Positions 1 to 6,970 of a DNA stretch of 64,000 nucleotides are shown here, piece after piece (position 1 is the stretch's first letter; each line of letters opens with the position of its first letter). Position numbers and translations under genes: made by a program. The notes under the pieces were generated by a model. That model was not told where the DNA came from, did not search any database, and saw only the letters and a program-made list of their open reading frames with translations. Origin of the DNA: CAVWUA01 sp963758025 (GTDB taxonomy: Bacteria > Planctomycetota > Planctomycetia > Isosphaerales > Isosphaeraceae); the NCBI GenBank assembly GCA_963758025.1, contig CAVWUA010000020.1, positions 1 to 64,000 of the forward strand. Direction: 5' to 3'.

Positions 1-5
1 GGGAT

Positions 6-52
6 AAAGGTGTCCGGAATTGATTTTCCGAAAATGGATTCCTGACACCTTT
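6..52. repeat. REP-like palindrome, GGTGTC/GACACC family, copy 1
   Basis: AAAGGTGTC at 6-14 pairs with GACACCTTT at 44-52, and GGAAT/ATTCC continues the stem after one mismatch. The loop holds a smaller TTTTCCGAAAA palindrome. Related ends occur at 6893-6942 and 31350-31370, so this is one copy of a dispersed element. Confidence 0.6.
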
Positions 53-185
53 TAGCTCCCATCGAGCGTTCGGGAAACCGGGGTCCGAAGCCGGACCCCA
101 GCCACCCGCCGCCCCGGCATTGCGGCCGGGACGGCCGCGCGTCCAGAAACCAGTAGGCATCAGCGGGTTCGTGAGTAAGTAGAGG

Positions 186-404
186 TTAGGCGTCACGGTT
201 GAGCACCCAGAGAACCATCAGCACGATCGCGGCCAGTTCGAACGCACCGGCAAGGAACGTGGCATACATGCACCAGTGTTGCGTGCTGGGCACATACCCG
301 GAGTCACGGTGCTTGAGATAATGGAGATGCCGTGCCGATCTCGAGCACCACGAAGGTGAGAAAGGCTGCGCCGTGTGCGGATTCGCCGAAGACGCCAGAA
401 GCAC
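186..404 (-). CDS. Small membrane protein, probable integron-cassette gene
   Basis: A 72-residue reading frame starts with GTG and ends with the hydrophobic segment FLAGAFELAAIVLMVLWVL, so the C-terminus is probably a membrane helix. I do not recognise the family. The stop codon TAA lies inside GCCTAAC (minus strand, 185-191), and the start lies 8 bases past a GTTAGGC box at 412-418. Both are the arrangement expected of a cassette gene between two attC sites. Another frame over 320-400 also encodes a hydrophobic stretch (AAFLTFVVLEIGTA), so an internal frameshift may have cost a first membrane helix. Confidence 0.45.
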   Translation of the reverse strand: MLLASSANPHTAQPFSPSWCSRSARHLHYLKHRDSGYVPSTQHWCMYATFLAGAFELAAIVLMVLWVLNRDA

Positions 405-411
405 CAGAGCC

Positions 412-509
412 GCCTAACGAAAAGGTTCAGCGGACCGGCCCGCATGTGAGCTCAGCTTTCCGCGCTTGCACCAGAAAAGCTGAACAGCGGGCCGGGTCCG
501 CGGCGACCC
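412..509 (-). other. attC-like recombination site (degenerate)
   Basis: The core GCCTAACG (plus strand, 412-419; GTTAGGC on minus) is followed by a long imperfect hairpin: GGTTCAGCGGACCGGCCCGC at 424-443 pairs with GCGGGCCGGGTCCGC and following bases at 487-509. An inner hairpin CAGCTTT/AAAGCTG lies in the loop. Core box, TCAGCGG inner box and folded variable stem match attC architecture. The second outer core expected past 509 is not recognisable, so the site is truncated or diverged. A close relative is at 6629-6715. Confidence 0.5.
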
Positions 510-510
510 A

Positions 511-553
511 AGATGGATGGGAGGTTCCGCCGAAGCCGGACCTCCATCCATCT
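511..553. repeat. Palindrome with GGTCCG/CCGGACC core
   Basis: AGATGGATGGGAGGTTCCG at 511-529 is mirrored by CGGACCTCCATCCATCT at 537-553. A shorter hairpin with the same centre, GGGGTCCG-AAG-CCGGACCCC, lies at 80-99. The centres are alike and the flanks differ, as in REP-type elements. Confidence 0.5.
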
Positions 554-645
554 GGGTCAGGCTCCGAACTCTGACAGTTGTCGATATTTGAAATGTTCCT
601 CTTTTCAGCTCCTCGAAAATCAAGAGGCGCCCATTCCCTCCATCC

Positions 646-1832
646 TCACTTCGGCCACGCATACTCTGCGCGATGAACTCGATAATCCTTGCTGGGACTC
701 GCTTCCGACTCGCTGATCATTATAGAGCACAACCGCCCCCTGCCTTGTCCGGACGGTTCCGGTAAAAGTTCCCTCTCCCTGAAAATCCATAGTTCGTTCC
801 AGCGGACCGAAAAATCGCGTCGTCTCCGGACCCGCCCAAGAGCAGGCCCATTCCCATTTGCCACTTATTCCCGGGACCGGCGTCAGCACCTCGTCGACCA
901 TCGCCTTGGTGATGACCTTGCTGGAACGCTCCCCGCGTAAGTGTCTTGAACATCGATCACGAACCTCGCACAGATCCCCGGCCGTGGTCCAGAGGCCTGC
1001 GGCTGCCATTTTCGGGATAGGTGTGCCATTGCCCCGGGACCGGGCGAAGTTGCGGATCATCCATGTTTCCGGTCGCCGCCAAATTCCATTGATCCGGCGG
1101 CAGAGGCTGTTGGAACGTGCTGTGCGTCATACCCAGTTTGATCAGCACCTCATCCCTCATGTAATCCGCGAACGATTGACCCGCTCACATCGATCATTAG
1201 TTGTTGGATAATGGTATAGCCTCCGCCCGAATACTCCGTCCTCGTTCCAGGAATAGACATCACCCTGACGGGTGGAGAATTGGCCGGGGGCTTGCCCTCA
1301 AGGATATCGACCAACCGCGGGATCGGCTCCCCGCCGCGCGTATCCGGCGAAGCCTCCCACGCTCGTGCCACCCATATGAGAGAGCAGACGTGCTAACGTA
1401 ACTTTTTCATCTTTGGTGTATTGGTTCTCAGGAACTCGCCACGAAGTCAGTTACCGCGTTCACGTCCTCATCCAGGGGACAGCTCTGTTTCTCCACCAGG
1501 CAAAGCGCACCCATGGCGGTCACGGACTTACTGATGGACGCGGCCTGAAAAAGCGTTGTTGGAGTGACGGGGATCCGGTTCTCCGCATCCGCAAAACCGT
1601 ATCCTTTCTCCTTGACGATCTTCCCACCGTCAATGATCGCGACGGACAGCCCTTTGACACCAGCCTTTTCCATCTCCTTGAGAATGAACGCGTCAATTCT
1701 GTCTCTCGCCTGTCCGTCGGCAGCAGGCTGGTTTCCACCCTCCTGGGATCGGACGTCCGCTGCCAGTGCATCGGACCCGCTGACCTATCGCAAGGCGAGG
1801 AGGGCAGCCACGAACCAGAAATCGAATTTCAT
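646..1832 (-). pseudogene. Serine beta-lactamase-like hydrolase, frameshifted
   Basis: The pieces read in order as a class C beta-lactamase/penicillin-binding-protein-like secreted serine hydrolase. There is a signal-like start (MKFDFWFVAALLAL) at 1832, then GLSVAIIDGGKIVKEKGYGF, the SxxK nucleophile region FQAASISKSVTA, a Y-S-G-GG region (EYSGGGYTIIQQL), and a C-terminus ending near EYAWPK. At least four frame changes separate them. Family members usually act in the periplasm on peptides or esters; the substrate here is unknown. The start overlaps the stop of the upstream gene in TGATG, so the two were probably co-translated. It is either decayed or affected by the window-wide indel problem. 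Confidence 0.6.
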
Positions 1833-2071
1833 CACTTGATCATCCTGGCAGGGCGAATGGGGTTCTGCGTAACAACCTCGGTGCATCGCCCTGCAAGGAC
1901 AAACCCATCGCAGCCGCACTCAGACAGCGAAGTCGACCTGCGGGCGACGACAGGACCAGCCTCGCGCGACGACTTGCCCTCGGCGCCGGGTTGACGCACC
2001 GCCCGGACGCCAACAACCTCCAGGTCCTCGCCGTGGCATTCGGGACAGTGGCCGTCGTCATTTGTCGCCAA
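1832..2071 (-). CDS. Small Cys-pair (zinc-ribbon-like) protein
   Basis: This 79-residue frame starts with TTG at 2071. AGGAGG about 8 bases upstream supports the start. It contains CPECHGEDLEVVGVRAV near the N-terminus and a Cys-Gly-Cys then AGRC pattern later, suggesting a small metal-binding fold. I do not recognise a named family. It overlaps the serine-hydrolase gene by one base (TGATG), so the pair looks like a two-gene unit. Just upstream of the Shine-Dalgarno sequence is GTTGCGGC, a possible degenerate cassette boundary. Confidence 0.4.
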   Translation of the reverse strand: MATNDDGHCPECHGEDLEVVGVRAVRQPGAEGKSSREAGPVVARRSTSLSECGCDGFVLAGRCTEVVTQNPIRPARMIK

Positions 2072-2089
2072 TGGAGATGCCTCCTGCCG

Positions 2090-2172
2090 CAACGCAGAGG
2101 ATTGGATCCGAAAGGCCGGGATGAGCGTCCGCATCCCCAGGGACCGTCGCGGCCCTGTGGATCCAAAGCGGT
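2090..2172. repeat. Palindromic element with GGATCC/GGCCG arms
   Basis: ATTGGATCCG followed by GGCCGGGAT is mirrored by CGGCC and GGATCCAA about 45 bases later, giving a long imperfect hairpin. The first 50 or so bases recur on the other strand at 3741-3794, next to a GTTAGGG box. It may be the variable part of an attC-like site or an independent mobile palindrome. Confidence 0.5.
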
Positions 2173-2512
2173 TGAATGAAACCGCCACACCGGCCCCCGC
2201 CTCTGGGCATTGGATCACAGCCCACGCCCCCGAGCCAAGGGCCTCGGGGCACTCTCGCCTCACGCCCCGACGGCCAGTCCCCGAGTGCCCGCCACGGGCC
2301 CGACGACGCCGATCGCCGCCCGCGTGCCGACCCCCGAGAGCGGTTTGCGGCCGATGCCCGGCGATCGCGACTCCCCCACCCGACCCTCCCCGCGCCGCAT
2401 GCGTCCCGCGCCGATCCGTCGCGCCGAGCAACCCCCGAGATCCCGTCAGGACCCCTCACCCCTGCCACGGCCCGGCGACGGTGCGCTCTGGACAGGAGAG
2501 GCCATGAGAGCG
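2173..2512. other. No gene recognised
   Basis: This GC-rich stretch is open in several frames, but the translations are Arg/Pro-rich and typical of non-coding high-GC DNA. The last 26 bases (GACAGGAGAGGCCATGAGAG and on) are repeated almost exactly at 6163-6190, in both cases directly before GTTAGGCGG. That suggests they belong to an attC-like site. Confidence 0.4.
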
Positions 2513-2519
2513 GTTAGGC
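2513..2519 (-). other. attC-like outer core box at a stop codon
   Basis: Minus-strand GCCTAAC contains the TAA stop of the secreted-protein gene that follows. The shared neighbour sequence at 6163-6190 indicates a repeated recombination-site half. The partner core toward lower coordinates was not found. Confidence 0.45.
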
Positions 2520-3200
2520 GGCTGCCTTCTTATCGAGATATCTCTCCAGCACTTGGCACCGCTTTTCGATTTCTTTCAGCGCCTCGGCCCGCCTGTCTGC
2601 GGGTGCCTCGCAATACTCGACCAACGACCTCCCGAGATCGACGAGTCCTTTGGGGGCGCCGCCGGAAGGAGACCACGCCCTTCCATACATCCGATGACGC
2701 CAGAACTCGATACTGACGCCGTCCGCCCCACCCGGCTCCTCGTCCGGTACAGGATAGCGGACACCCCGAAGCATCCTGTCCCACACGCGACATATCCGTT
2801 CGCCCAGCTCCCGAGGCACGGGGACCTCCCGGCCCGTGACGACAACCCGCTTCCGCTCGCCGTCGTCGCTGTTCTCGGGCATCGAGTACCAGATGTTCTG
2901 GTCGGCTCGCGTGTGGATCAGCGTGAACGATGGCTCATTGCCTTCGGACTCATGGATCACCAGGCATTCCTCGCCCTCGAACGAGGGCCTGTACACCATG
3001 ACGGCGGCCTCATGCCGCTTGGGCACCTTGAGCTTCCTCCGGTAGAGTTTCGTGTACTTGGTGTGCCAGCGTGCCGGATAAGGGTCGAGTGGTACGAGAT
3101 GGTCGGGCTCATCTGGGGCCTTCTCCGGCAGATCAGCCCTGTCCTGACCGAGGCACGGGCCGGCAGGCAGAGAGAGTACGAGCACGACGAGAGCGAGCAT
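2514..3200 (-). CDS. Secreted protein of unknown function
   Basis: About 228 residues. The ATG at 3200 was chosen because it begins a clear signal peptide (MLALVVLVLSLPAGPCLGQ), and a GGGAGG ribosome site lies upstream; a longer frame to 3293 would bury the signal peptide. The mature part is charged, with no membrane segment and no domain I recognise. The gene is framed by cassette-like signals: TTTAGGCGGC about 25 bases before the ATG and the TAA stop inside GCCTAAC. It is intact, unlike most neighbours, and is therefore the best candidate for a still-functional cassette. Confidence 0.6.
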   Translation of the reverse strand: MLALVVLVLSLPAGPCLGQDRADLPEKAPDEPDHLVPLDPYPARWHTKYTKLYRRKLKVPKRHEAAVMVYRPSFEGEECLVIHESEGNEPSFTLIHTRADQNIWYSMPENSDDGERKRVVVTGREVPVPRELGERICRVWDRMLRGVRYPVPDEEPGGADGVSIEFWRHRMYGRAWSPSGGAPKGLVDLGRSLVEYCEAPADRRAEALKEIEKRCQVLERYLDKKAAA

Positions 3201-3319
3201 ACGCACGGCCGCCTCCCTCTGCCGCCTAAAGAATCCATGTAAGCCGCGTGGTCCCCCCAAGGCAGGTATCCTTGAGAGGTGGTATCTCCACAACGCTCAC
3301 CTTGCGGAGCCACACGACC

Positions 3320-3622
3320 ATGAGCACCATTCTCGGCCTGGATCTCGGCCAATTCAAGAGCGTCGCGTGTCTGTACGACCCGAATTCCCAGGAGGCCCGC
3401 GATCGCACCATCACCACCGACCCCGACTCCCTGCGGCCGTTCCTGCACGGCCACCGCCCCGACCTGGTCGTCTTCGAGACCTGCACCATCGCCGGATGGG
3501 TCGCCGACCTCTGCGGTGAGCTCGGCCTGCCGTGCCGCGTCGCCGACCCGAACAACGACGCCTGGCGCTGGAGCAAGGTCCAACGCAAGACCGATCGGCG
3601 GGATGGCACTGGCAAAGTGTAG
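3320..3622 (+). pseudogene. IS110-family transposase, N-terminal remnant
   Basis: The frame from ATG 3320 encodes ILGLDLGQFKS, then LVVFETCTIAGWVADLC and KTDRRD. This is the N-terminal DEDD catalytic part of IS110-family transposases, with the first Asp in LDLG, a Glu in FET and the DRRD box. About 100 residues remain of a usual 330-400. The frame stops where a palindromic repeat begins at about 3619, so the repeat either inserted here or marks a deletion endpoint. No C-terminal half is present nearby. Confidence 0.75.
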
Positions 3623-3736
3623 TAGGGTGGGCACTGCCCACCATCCAAAATTTAATATATGGTGGGCAGTGTAGTAGGGTGGGCACTGCCCACCATCCAA
3701 AATTTAATATATGGTGGGCAGTGCCCACCCTACATT
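3619..3736. repeat. Tandem pair of GGTGGGCACTGCCCACC palindromes
   Basis: Two copies of a unit begin near 3622 and 3673. Each has GTAGGGTGGGCACTGCCCAC, then an AT-rich spacer (CATCCAAAATTTAATATATG), then GGTGGGCAGTG. The second copy closes with CCCACCCTAC. The palindrome is perfect over GGTGGGCA/TGCCCACC. The spacer is strikingly AT-rich for this genome. It interrupts the IS110 remnant. Confidence 0.7.
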
Positions 3737-3740
3737 ACTG

Positions 3741-3794
3741 GGAATGCGGACGCTCATCCCGGCCCTGCGGATCCAATCCTCTGCTGCGTTAGGG
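3741..3794 (-). other. attC-like site or palindrome at a stop codon
   Basis: On the minus strand the membrane-protein stop TAG is followed by CCCTAACGC and then the GGATCC/GGCCG palindrome half that also occurs at 2090-2172. The outer box departs from the RYYYAAC consensus at its first base. The far end runs into the 3619-3736 repeats. Confidence 0.35.
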
Positions 3795-3796
3795 GC

Positions 3797-4188
3797 CTAG
3801 AACCAAACCCAGTCGAGGACGAAAACCTGCACGACCAGCCAGACGAAGAACCAAGCCGGTGCCACCACCAGCAACTCAACGGCCGTTCGCGTCAGTCCAC
3901 CATAGCGTGTCCTGTTCCCCCGAGCCAAGTCGAACAGGAACGAGGTGAGGGGGACGGCGAGTAGCCCAACCGGAGTCCCGACCCAGATGCTTGCCCTCAA
4001 CACGTGCGGGTTATTCCAGTCCGGGTCCACCCCACGCGGCGGGCACAGCAGCGGCAAGGGCCGGCCCAAAAAGGACCGCCGCCAAATGGCGTGGAAGCGT
4101 AGCGAAGGGTCAACTCCTTGATCGCGTATAGCCCCACAACTATCCCAACAGCCCCGATGTAGAACAGACGAACGTCGCCGCTCCCCAA
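3797..4188 (-). CDS. Small integral membrane protein, one frameshift
   Basis: Two frames join near 4060. The first (TTG start at 4188) carries a hydrophobic segment LFYIGAVGIVVGLYAI. The second carries ASIWVGTPVGLLAVPLTSFL and LLVVAPAWFFVWLVVQVFV. Together they give about 130 residues and three membrane helices. The TTG start has GGAGGA upstream and lies 17 bases after GTTAGGC, typical of a cassette start. No family is recognised. The frame change is a single base and may be a sequence error. Confidence 0.5.
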
Positions 4189-4433
4189 ATGCGTTCTCCT
4201 CCGCCGCCTAACGTCCAGGGAGTGAAGCGGCCAGCCGCGGCACGAGGCGCCCCCACCTGGCCCTCAGGGTGGCGCGCGACAAGCCGCTTCAACTCCAGGT
4301 AAGGCGCAACGCCCGCCATCTCGAAGCTGAACCCCTTCGCGTCGGCGGACAGCCGGGGACGGTCTGCCCGCTCTGTGGCCCACTTGGGACGGAGAGCCAC
4401 TTCCCGAGTCGCAATGCTGAGAACAGCCTCCAA
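4140..4433 (-). CDS. Hypothetical short protein reading into an attC-like site
   Basis: The frame from TTG 4433 has codon use typical of the genome up to GFSFEMAGVAPYLELKRL and then runs through the attC-like site at 4206-4305. In a real cassette the stop would lie in the outer core box. Here that box reads GCCTTAC instead of GCCTAAC, so a stop in another frame may have been lost. Boundaries and reality are both uncertain. Confidence 0.25.
   Translation of the reverse strand: MEAVLSIATREVALRPKWATERADRPRLSADAKGFSFEMAGVAPYLELKRLVARHPEGQVGAPRAAAGRFTPWTLGGGGERIWGAATFVCSTSGLLG
4206..4305 (-). other. attC-like recombination site (best preserved)
   Basis: On the plus strand GCCTAAC at 4206-4212 and GTAAGGC at 4299-4305 are outer cores. 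The inner arms CCAGGGAGTGAAGCGGC (4215-4231) and GCCGCTTCAACTCCAGG (4283-4299) pair almost fully, with one extrahelical base, leaving about 50 bases of loop. Length (100 bases), core boxes, paired inner boxes and an unpaired base are all attC features. One core carries A to T relative to GCCTAAC. Confidence 0.6.
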
Positions 4434-4474
4434 TCGAATCGCCCACGCCGTAAGTTACTGTAGCAATGGTGTTT

Positions 4475-4600
4475 GCGCCTAAAAAATAGTATAGCCAAGT
4501 ATCCCAATGACTGGCGCACTGTAAAGCGCATTCGGGATATCCAGTGCGGACCAATCTCATTCCGGAGGAAAATGGTCCGCACTACGGGGCTGGTTCCGAG
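4475..4600. repeat. Dispersed module plus short palindrome, copy 1
   Basis: GCGCCTAAA at 4475 is followed by CAAGTATCCCAATGACTGGCG, one base longer than the core shared with 5359-5459 and 6732-6836. Then comes a palindrome TGCGGACCA-ATCTCATTCCGGAGGAAAA-TGGTCCGCA (about 4546-4580). The loop ATTCCGGAGGAA is conserved in the longer palindrome at 5459-5557, so this is a shortened relative. Confidence 0.55.
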
Positions 4601-4622
4601 GCCAGGGGTGGGGAGCCTCCAG

Positions 4623-5325
4623 CTACGGGCTTCGGAGTAAGAAGTCGCCTTCGTCCAGGTCGTAGGCCTGCACCGCCTTCACCCCCTCCACCACCCCAGG
4701 GCCGCCGATCAACTCGGTCTGGCCGTCGGCCGCCAACACCCGGTTGCGGTGCATCACCACGCCCAGGCCGTGGTCCCGGTCCCACCCGGTCTGGAACTCG
4801 AACGAGCTGAACCCGGAGTCGTCCAGCCCGCTGTCCGCCAGGCCGATGCCCACCAGCTTGAACAGGTGGTCCACCGCCGACGGCTCCTCCATCGCGACCT
4901 GCTGCTCGACCACCTTCCAGTACTTCTGGAGCCCTCGGACGTGCGGTAGGTCCTCGTCACGGAACTGCGCCAGCCGCTTCCGGTGCCAGGCGAACAGCTT
5001 GCGGCGCAGGGCCGCCTCGACCGCGGCGGGGTGGGCGAGGATGAACTCCCACGCCCGCTCCTGCATGCTCCCGAACCCGTTCCCGGCTGCCCGCGTACAG
5101 CACGACCTCAATGTCGGGGCTCGCGACGCGGGCCGACGGGCAGCTTGGGTCGCCGCTCAGCCCGCGAGATCTGCCGACCTTCAGCTTCGGGTACTCGGGG
5201 TACGGCGGGGCGACCGCCACTACGGCGTCCCGCAGCAGCGGCTTGGCCGTCCGCCACAGCCGCCGGCCGTCAAACTCGGGGTCGGCCTGGAACTGGTCGA
5301 TAAACGCGCTGGATAAACTCGCGGC
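4623..5325 (-). CDS. Uncharacterised soluble protein (possibly DUF6985-like), frameshifted
   Basis: The start ATG at 5325 follows GTTTAGGCGGCGGAGGA, so a cassette-like boundary and a strong ribosome site sit directly before it. The first frame gives SSAFIDQFQADPEFDGRRL and LRDAVVAVAPPYPEYPKL. After a frame change near 5095 it continues with EFILAHPAAVEAALRRKLF and ends with FQTGWDRDHGLGVVMHRNRV and AYDLDEGDFLLRSP. The total is about 234 residues. The C-terminal W-D-x-D-HGLGV pattern resembles DUF6985 proteins, which are often immunity-like or cassette-borne, but I hold that loosely. There is no signal peptide or membrane segment. Confidence 0.5.
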
Positions 5326-5358
5326 CATTCCTCCGCCGCCTAAACAAGTATTCGACCT

Positions 5359-5459
5359 CTGAACGGGTGTATTGCAACACGCCCCATTGTCCGTATAACC
5401 TCCGGATGTCAGGCAAGTATCCCAGTGACTGGCGCGTTGTGCAAGTCGCGGATCCGGGA
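5359..5459. repeat. Dispersed 100-base module, copy 2
   Basis: The module begins CTGAACGGG, has a small hairpin GGGTGT-ATTGCA-ACACGCCC, then TTGTCCGTATAA, GGATGTCAGGCAAGTATCCC and a GCGCGTTGTGCA tail. Copy 3 (6732-6836) matches throughout, and there the hairpin is GGGCGTG/CACGCCC. It lies just upstream of the cassette-like gene starting at 5325. Confidence 0.6.
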
Positions 5460-5557
5460 TGATCCAGCCCCGTAGGGTCCGCCGTGCGGACCAATCTGAT
5501 TCCGGAGGAATATGGTCTGCACGGCGGACCCTACGGGGCTGGTTCCGCGACTCGACC
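5459..5557. repeat. Long palindrome, 30-base arms
   Basis: CCAGCCCCGTAGGGTCCGCC and the following TGCGGACCA are mirrored by TGGTCTGCA and GGCGGACCCTACGGGGCTGG, with one mismatch in about 30 bases. The loop is ATCTGATTCCGGAGGAATA. The transposase remnant at 5560 ends at this palindrome. Such long perfect arms usually mark a recently mobile non-autonomous element or an RNA hairpin. Confidence 0.7.
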
Positions 5558-5559
5558 GC

Positions 5560-6062
5560 CCAGTCACCTCCGCGGCCGCGGAAAAAAGGTGCCGTCGACG
5601 GCCAAAATCTTCCCTTCCAACGCGGCCTGGTCGGCCGAAATCCGCCCCCCCTGGCACTTGCGTTCCAGTTCCGAGCGCAGTGCCTCGACCACCGGTTCGA
5701 GCCGCTCGGGGTCGGCGATCTCCTGGAAATCGGAGAGCGTGCTGCGACAGATTTTGGGGAGGGAGAGGTGTTTCTGGGCCTGCCGGTCTGGCTGAAGTCC
5801 TCGACGGTGCGGAGGGTGCGGATCGAGGGATTAAAGAAGGCCAGGAGGTAAGCGATGAAGACGTCGTCGAGAAAGAGGGCGCGGTTGCCGTGTGCGGGGT
5901 CCTCGCCGCGGAGCCGGGCGACGTGCTTCGTGAGCATCGCGACGAGCGCGGCCCTCTGGACCGGCCGGGCCACTCCTTGAGCGTGGCCGCCAGCGCCGCG
6001 TCGGGCTCCGGGCGTCGCCGCGACGGCGGGATCGGTCGGGATTTCTTCCTCGCCTTGGCCAT
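5560..6062 (-). pseudogene. IS4-like DDE transposase, N-terminal remnant
   Basis: From ATG 6062 the frames read MAKARKKSRPIPPSRRRPEP, then LVAMLTKHVARLRGEDPAHG, FLDDVFIAYLLAFFNPSIRT, LSLPKICRSTLSDFQ and finally LEGKILAVDGTFF. This is the N-terminal part of an IS4-type transposase up to the first catalytic Asp (VDGTFF). At least two frameshifts occur, and the C-terminal two thirds is missing, cut at the palindrome ending at 5557. The family assignment rests on the order of conserved patches. Confidence 0.6.
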
Positions 6063-6162
6063 GACGGAATCATGGTCGAAAGGCGGCCCTGGCGCAAGTG
6101 AAGATTGTGTGAATTTTATCCCGGACGTTCTGGGCTCTGCCAGTGCCACTCCGCCGCTCTTG

Positions 6163-6190
6163 ACAGAAGAGGCCATGAGAGAGGTTAGGC
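6163..6190 (-). other. attC-like site half, same as 2494-2519
   Basis: The plus strand reads GACAGAAGAGGCCATGAGAG followed by AGGTTAGGCGG, nearly identical to the stretch ending at 2519. On the minus strand GCCTAAC contains a TAA that could end the neighbouring gene in one frame. Two copies at two gene ends support a shared recombination-site sequence. Confidence 0.45.
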
Positions 6191-6625
6191 GGTCATCGCA
6201 TTGGGCGAAGACTTCCGGGGTTGCTTCATCCTTCGACGTTAACCGGCTCACCTGTGCCCGATCCTCCTTCTCGTTCGCCCGGTAGTTGAGAATGCAGCTC
6301 GGGCCCTCATGGAAGTCGAGAGTGAAGTTGTCGCCGCGAACCTTCCAGCGGCGCGCAAGAGACCAAGTCCGAGCGCCAACCATCCGCGTGCGACCGCAAC
6401 CACGAAGAGATCGCCCGGTCTTCATCGGAGCCGGGGGCAATGGGACGCTCGATAACCGGCTTGCCGCCTTGGTAGACCAGGACTTGACTCGCTGACCCGC
6501 TTGGCGGGGTTGATCAGCTGGCTCAAGAGCATCCGGCGACGATCCGAGAGGCCGCACGGCTATCAACACGAAGCGTGCCGCGTTGGCATCAGGGAGCGAT
6601 TCACCCTCGGCTTCCGCGAACCCAT
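6184..6625 (-). CDS. Hypothetical cassette-type protein, frameshifted
   Basis: The gene lies between GTTAGGC at 6629-6635 and GCCTAAC at 6184-6190. Fragments in different frames read VLVYQGGKPVIERPIAPGS, then ISSWLRSHADGWRSDL, then WKVRGDNFTLDFHEGPSCI and LNYRANEKEDRAQVSR. At least two frame changes are needed. The reassembled product is about 140 residues, soluble, and not assignable to a known function. The ATG at 6625 is only 3 bases from the core box and lacks a ribosome site, so the true start may be further in. Confidence 0.4.
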
Positions 6626-6628
6626 GCC

Positions 6629-6715
6629 GCCTAACGCCAGGTTCAGCGGGCCAGCCCGCTTGGGCTCGCGTCCACACGACCTGAAGACTACCTGCGGGCC
6701 GGGTCCGCTGCAACC
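6629..6715 (-). other. attC-like recombination site (degenerate)
   Basis: GCCTAAC at 6629-6635 is followed by GGTTCAGCGGGCCAGCCCGC (6640-6659), which pairs with GCGGGCCGGGTCCGCTGCAA and CC at 6694-6715. The sequence is clearly homologous to the site at 412-509. The outer core expected after 6715 is absent; CCGCTGAACGGGCG at about 6724-6737 may be its degraded form. Confidence 0.5.
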
Positions 6716-6731
6716 AGAATTCGGCCGCTGA

Positions 6732-6836
6732 ACGGGCGTGGTGGAACACGCCCAATTGTCCGTATAATCCTGGATGTCAGACAAGTATCCCAGTGCCTGG
6801 CACGTTGTGCAGCGCCGATCCGGGATTATCGTGTGG
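6732..6836. repeat. Dispersed 100-base module, copy 3
   Basis: This matches 5359-5459 along its length, including GAACGGGCGTG, TTGTCCGTATAA and CAAGTATCCCAGTG. The small hairpin here is a perfect GGGCGTG/CACGCCC. It marks the right edge of the accessory region. Confidence 0.6.
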
Positions 6837-6892
6837 AGTGTTTACGGACATATCCAGGCTACTCGACCAGTGGCGTAGGCTGGGTCGGAGTG

Positions 6893-6942
6893 CCATTTGG
6901 TGCCAGGAACCATTTTTCAGAAAATCGATTCCCGACACCTTT
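6893..6942. repeat. REP-like palindrome, GGTGTC/GACACC family, copy 2
   Basis: ATTTGGTGCCAGGAACC is mirrored imperfectly by GATTCCCGACACCTTTA. It is related to 6-52, with the inner TTTTCAGAAAA palindrome also retained. It lies about 30 bases before the next gene. Confidence 0.5.
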
Positions 6943-6970
6943 ATTCCGAGCCCAAAATGGAGATCGCCCC

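Noticed and set aside
184..6720. A functional integron with its integrase
   Set aside because: No tyrosine recombinase or attI-like site was seen anywhere in the window, so only cassette remnants are claimed.
5409..6755. 448-residue minus-strand protein
   Set aside because: It runs in one frame through a cassette-like gene, an attC-like half and a transposase remnant, with only patches of coding-like sequence.
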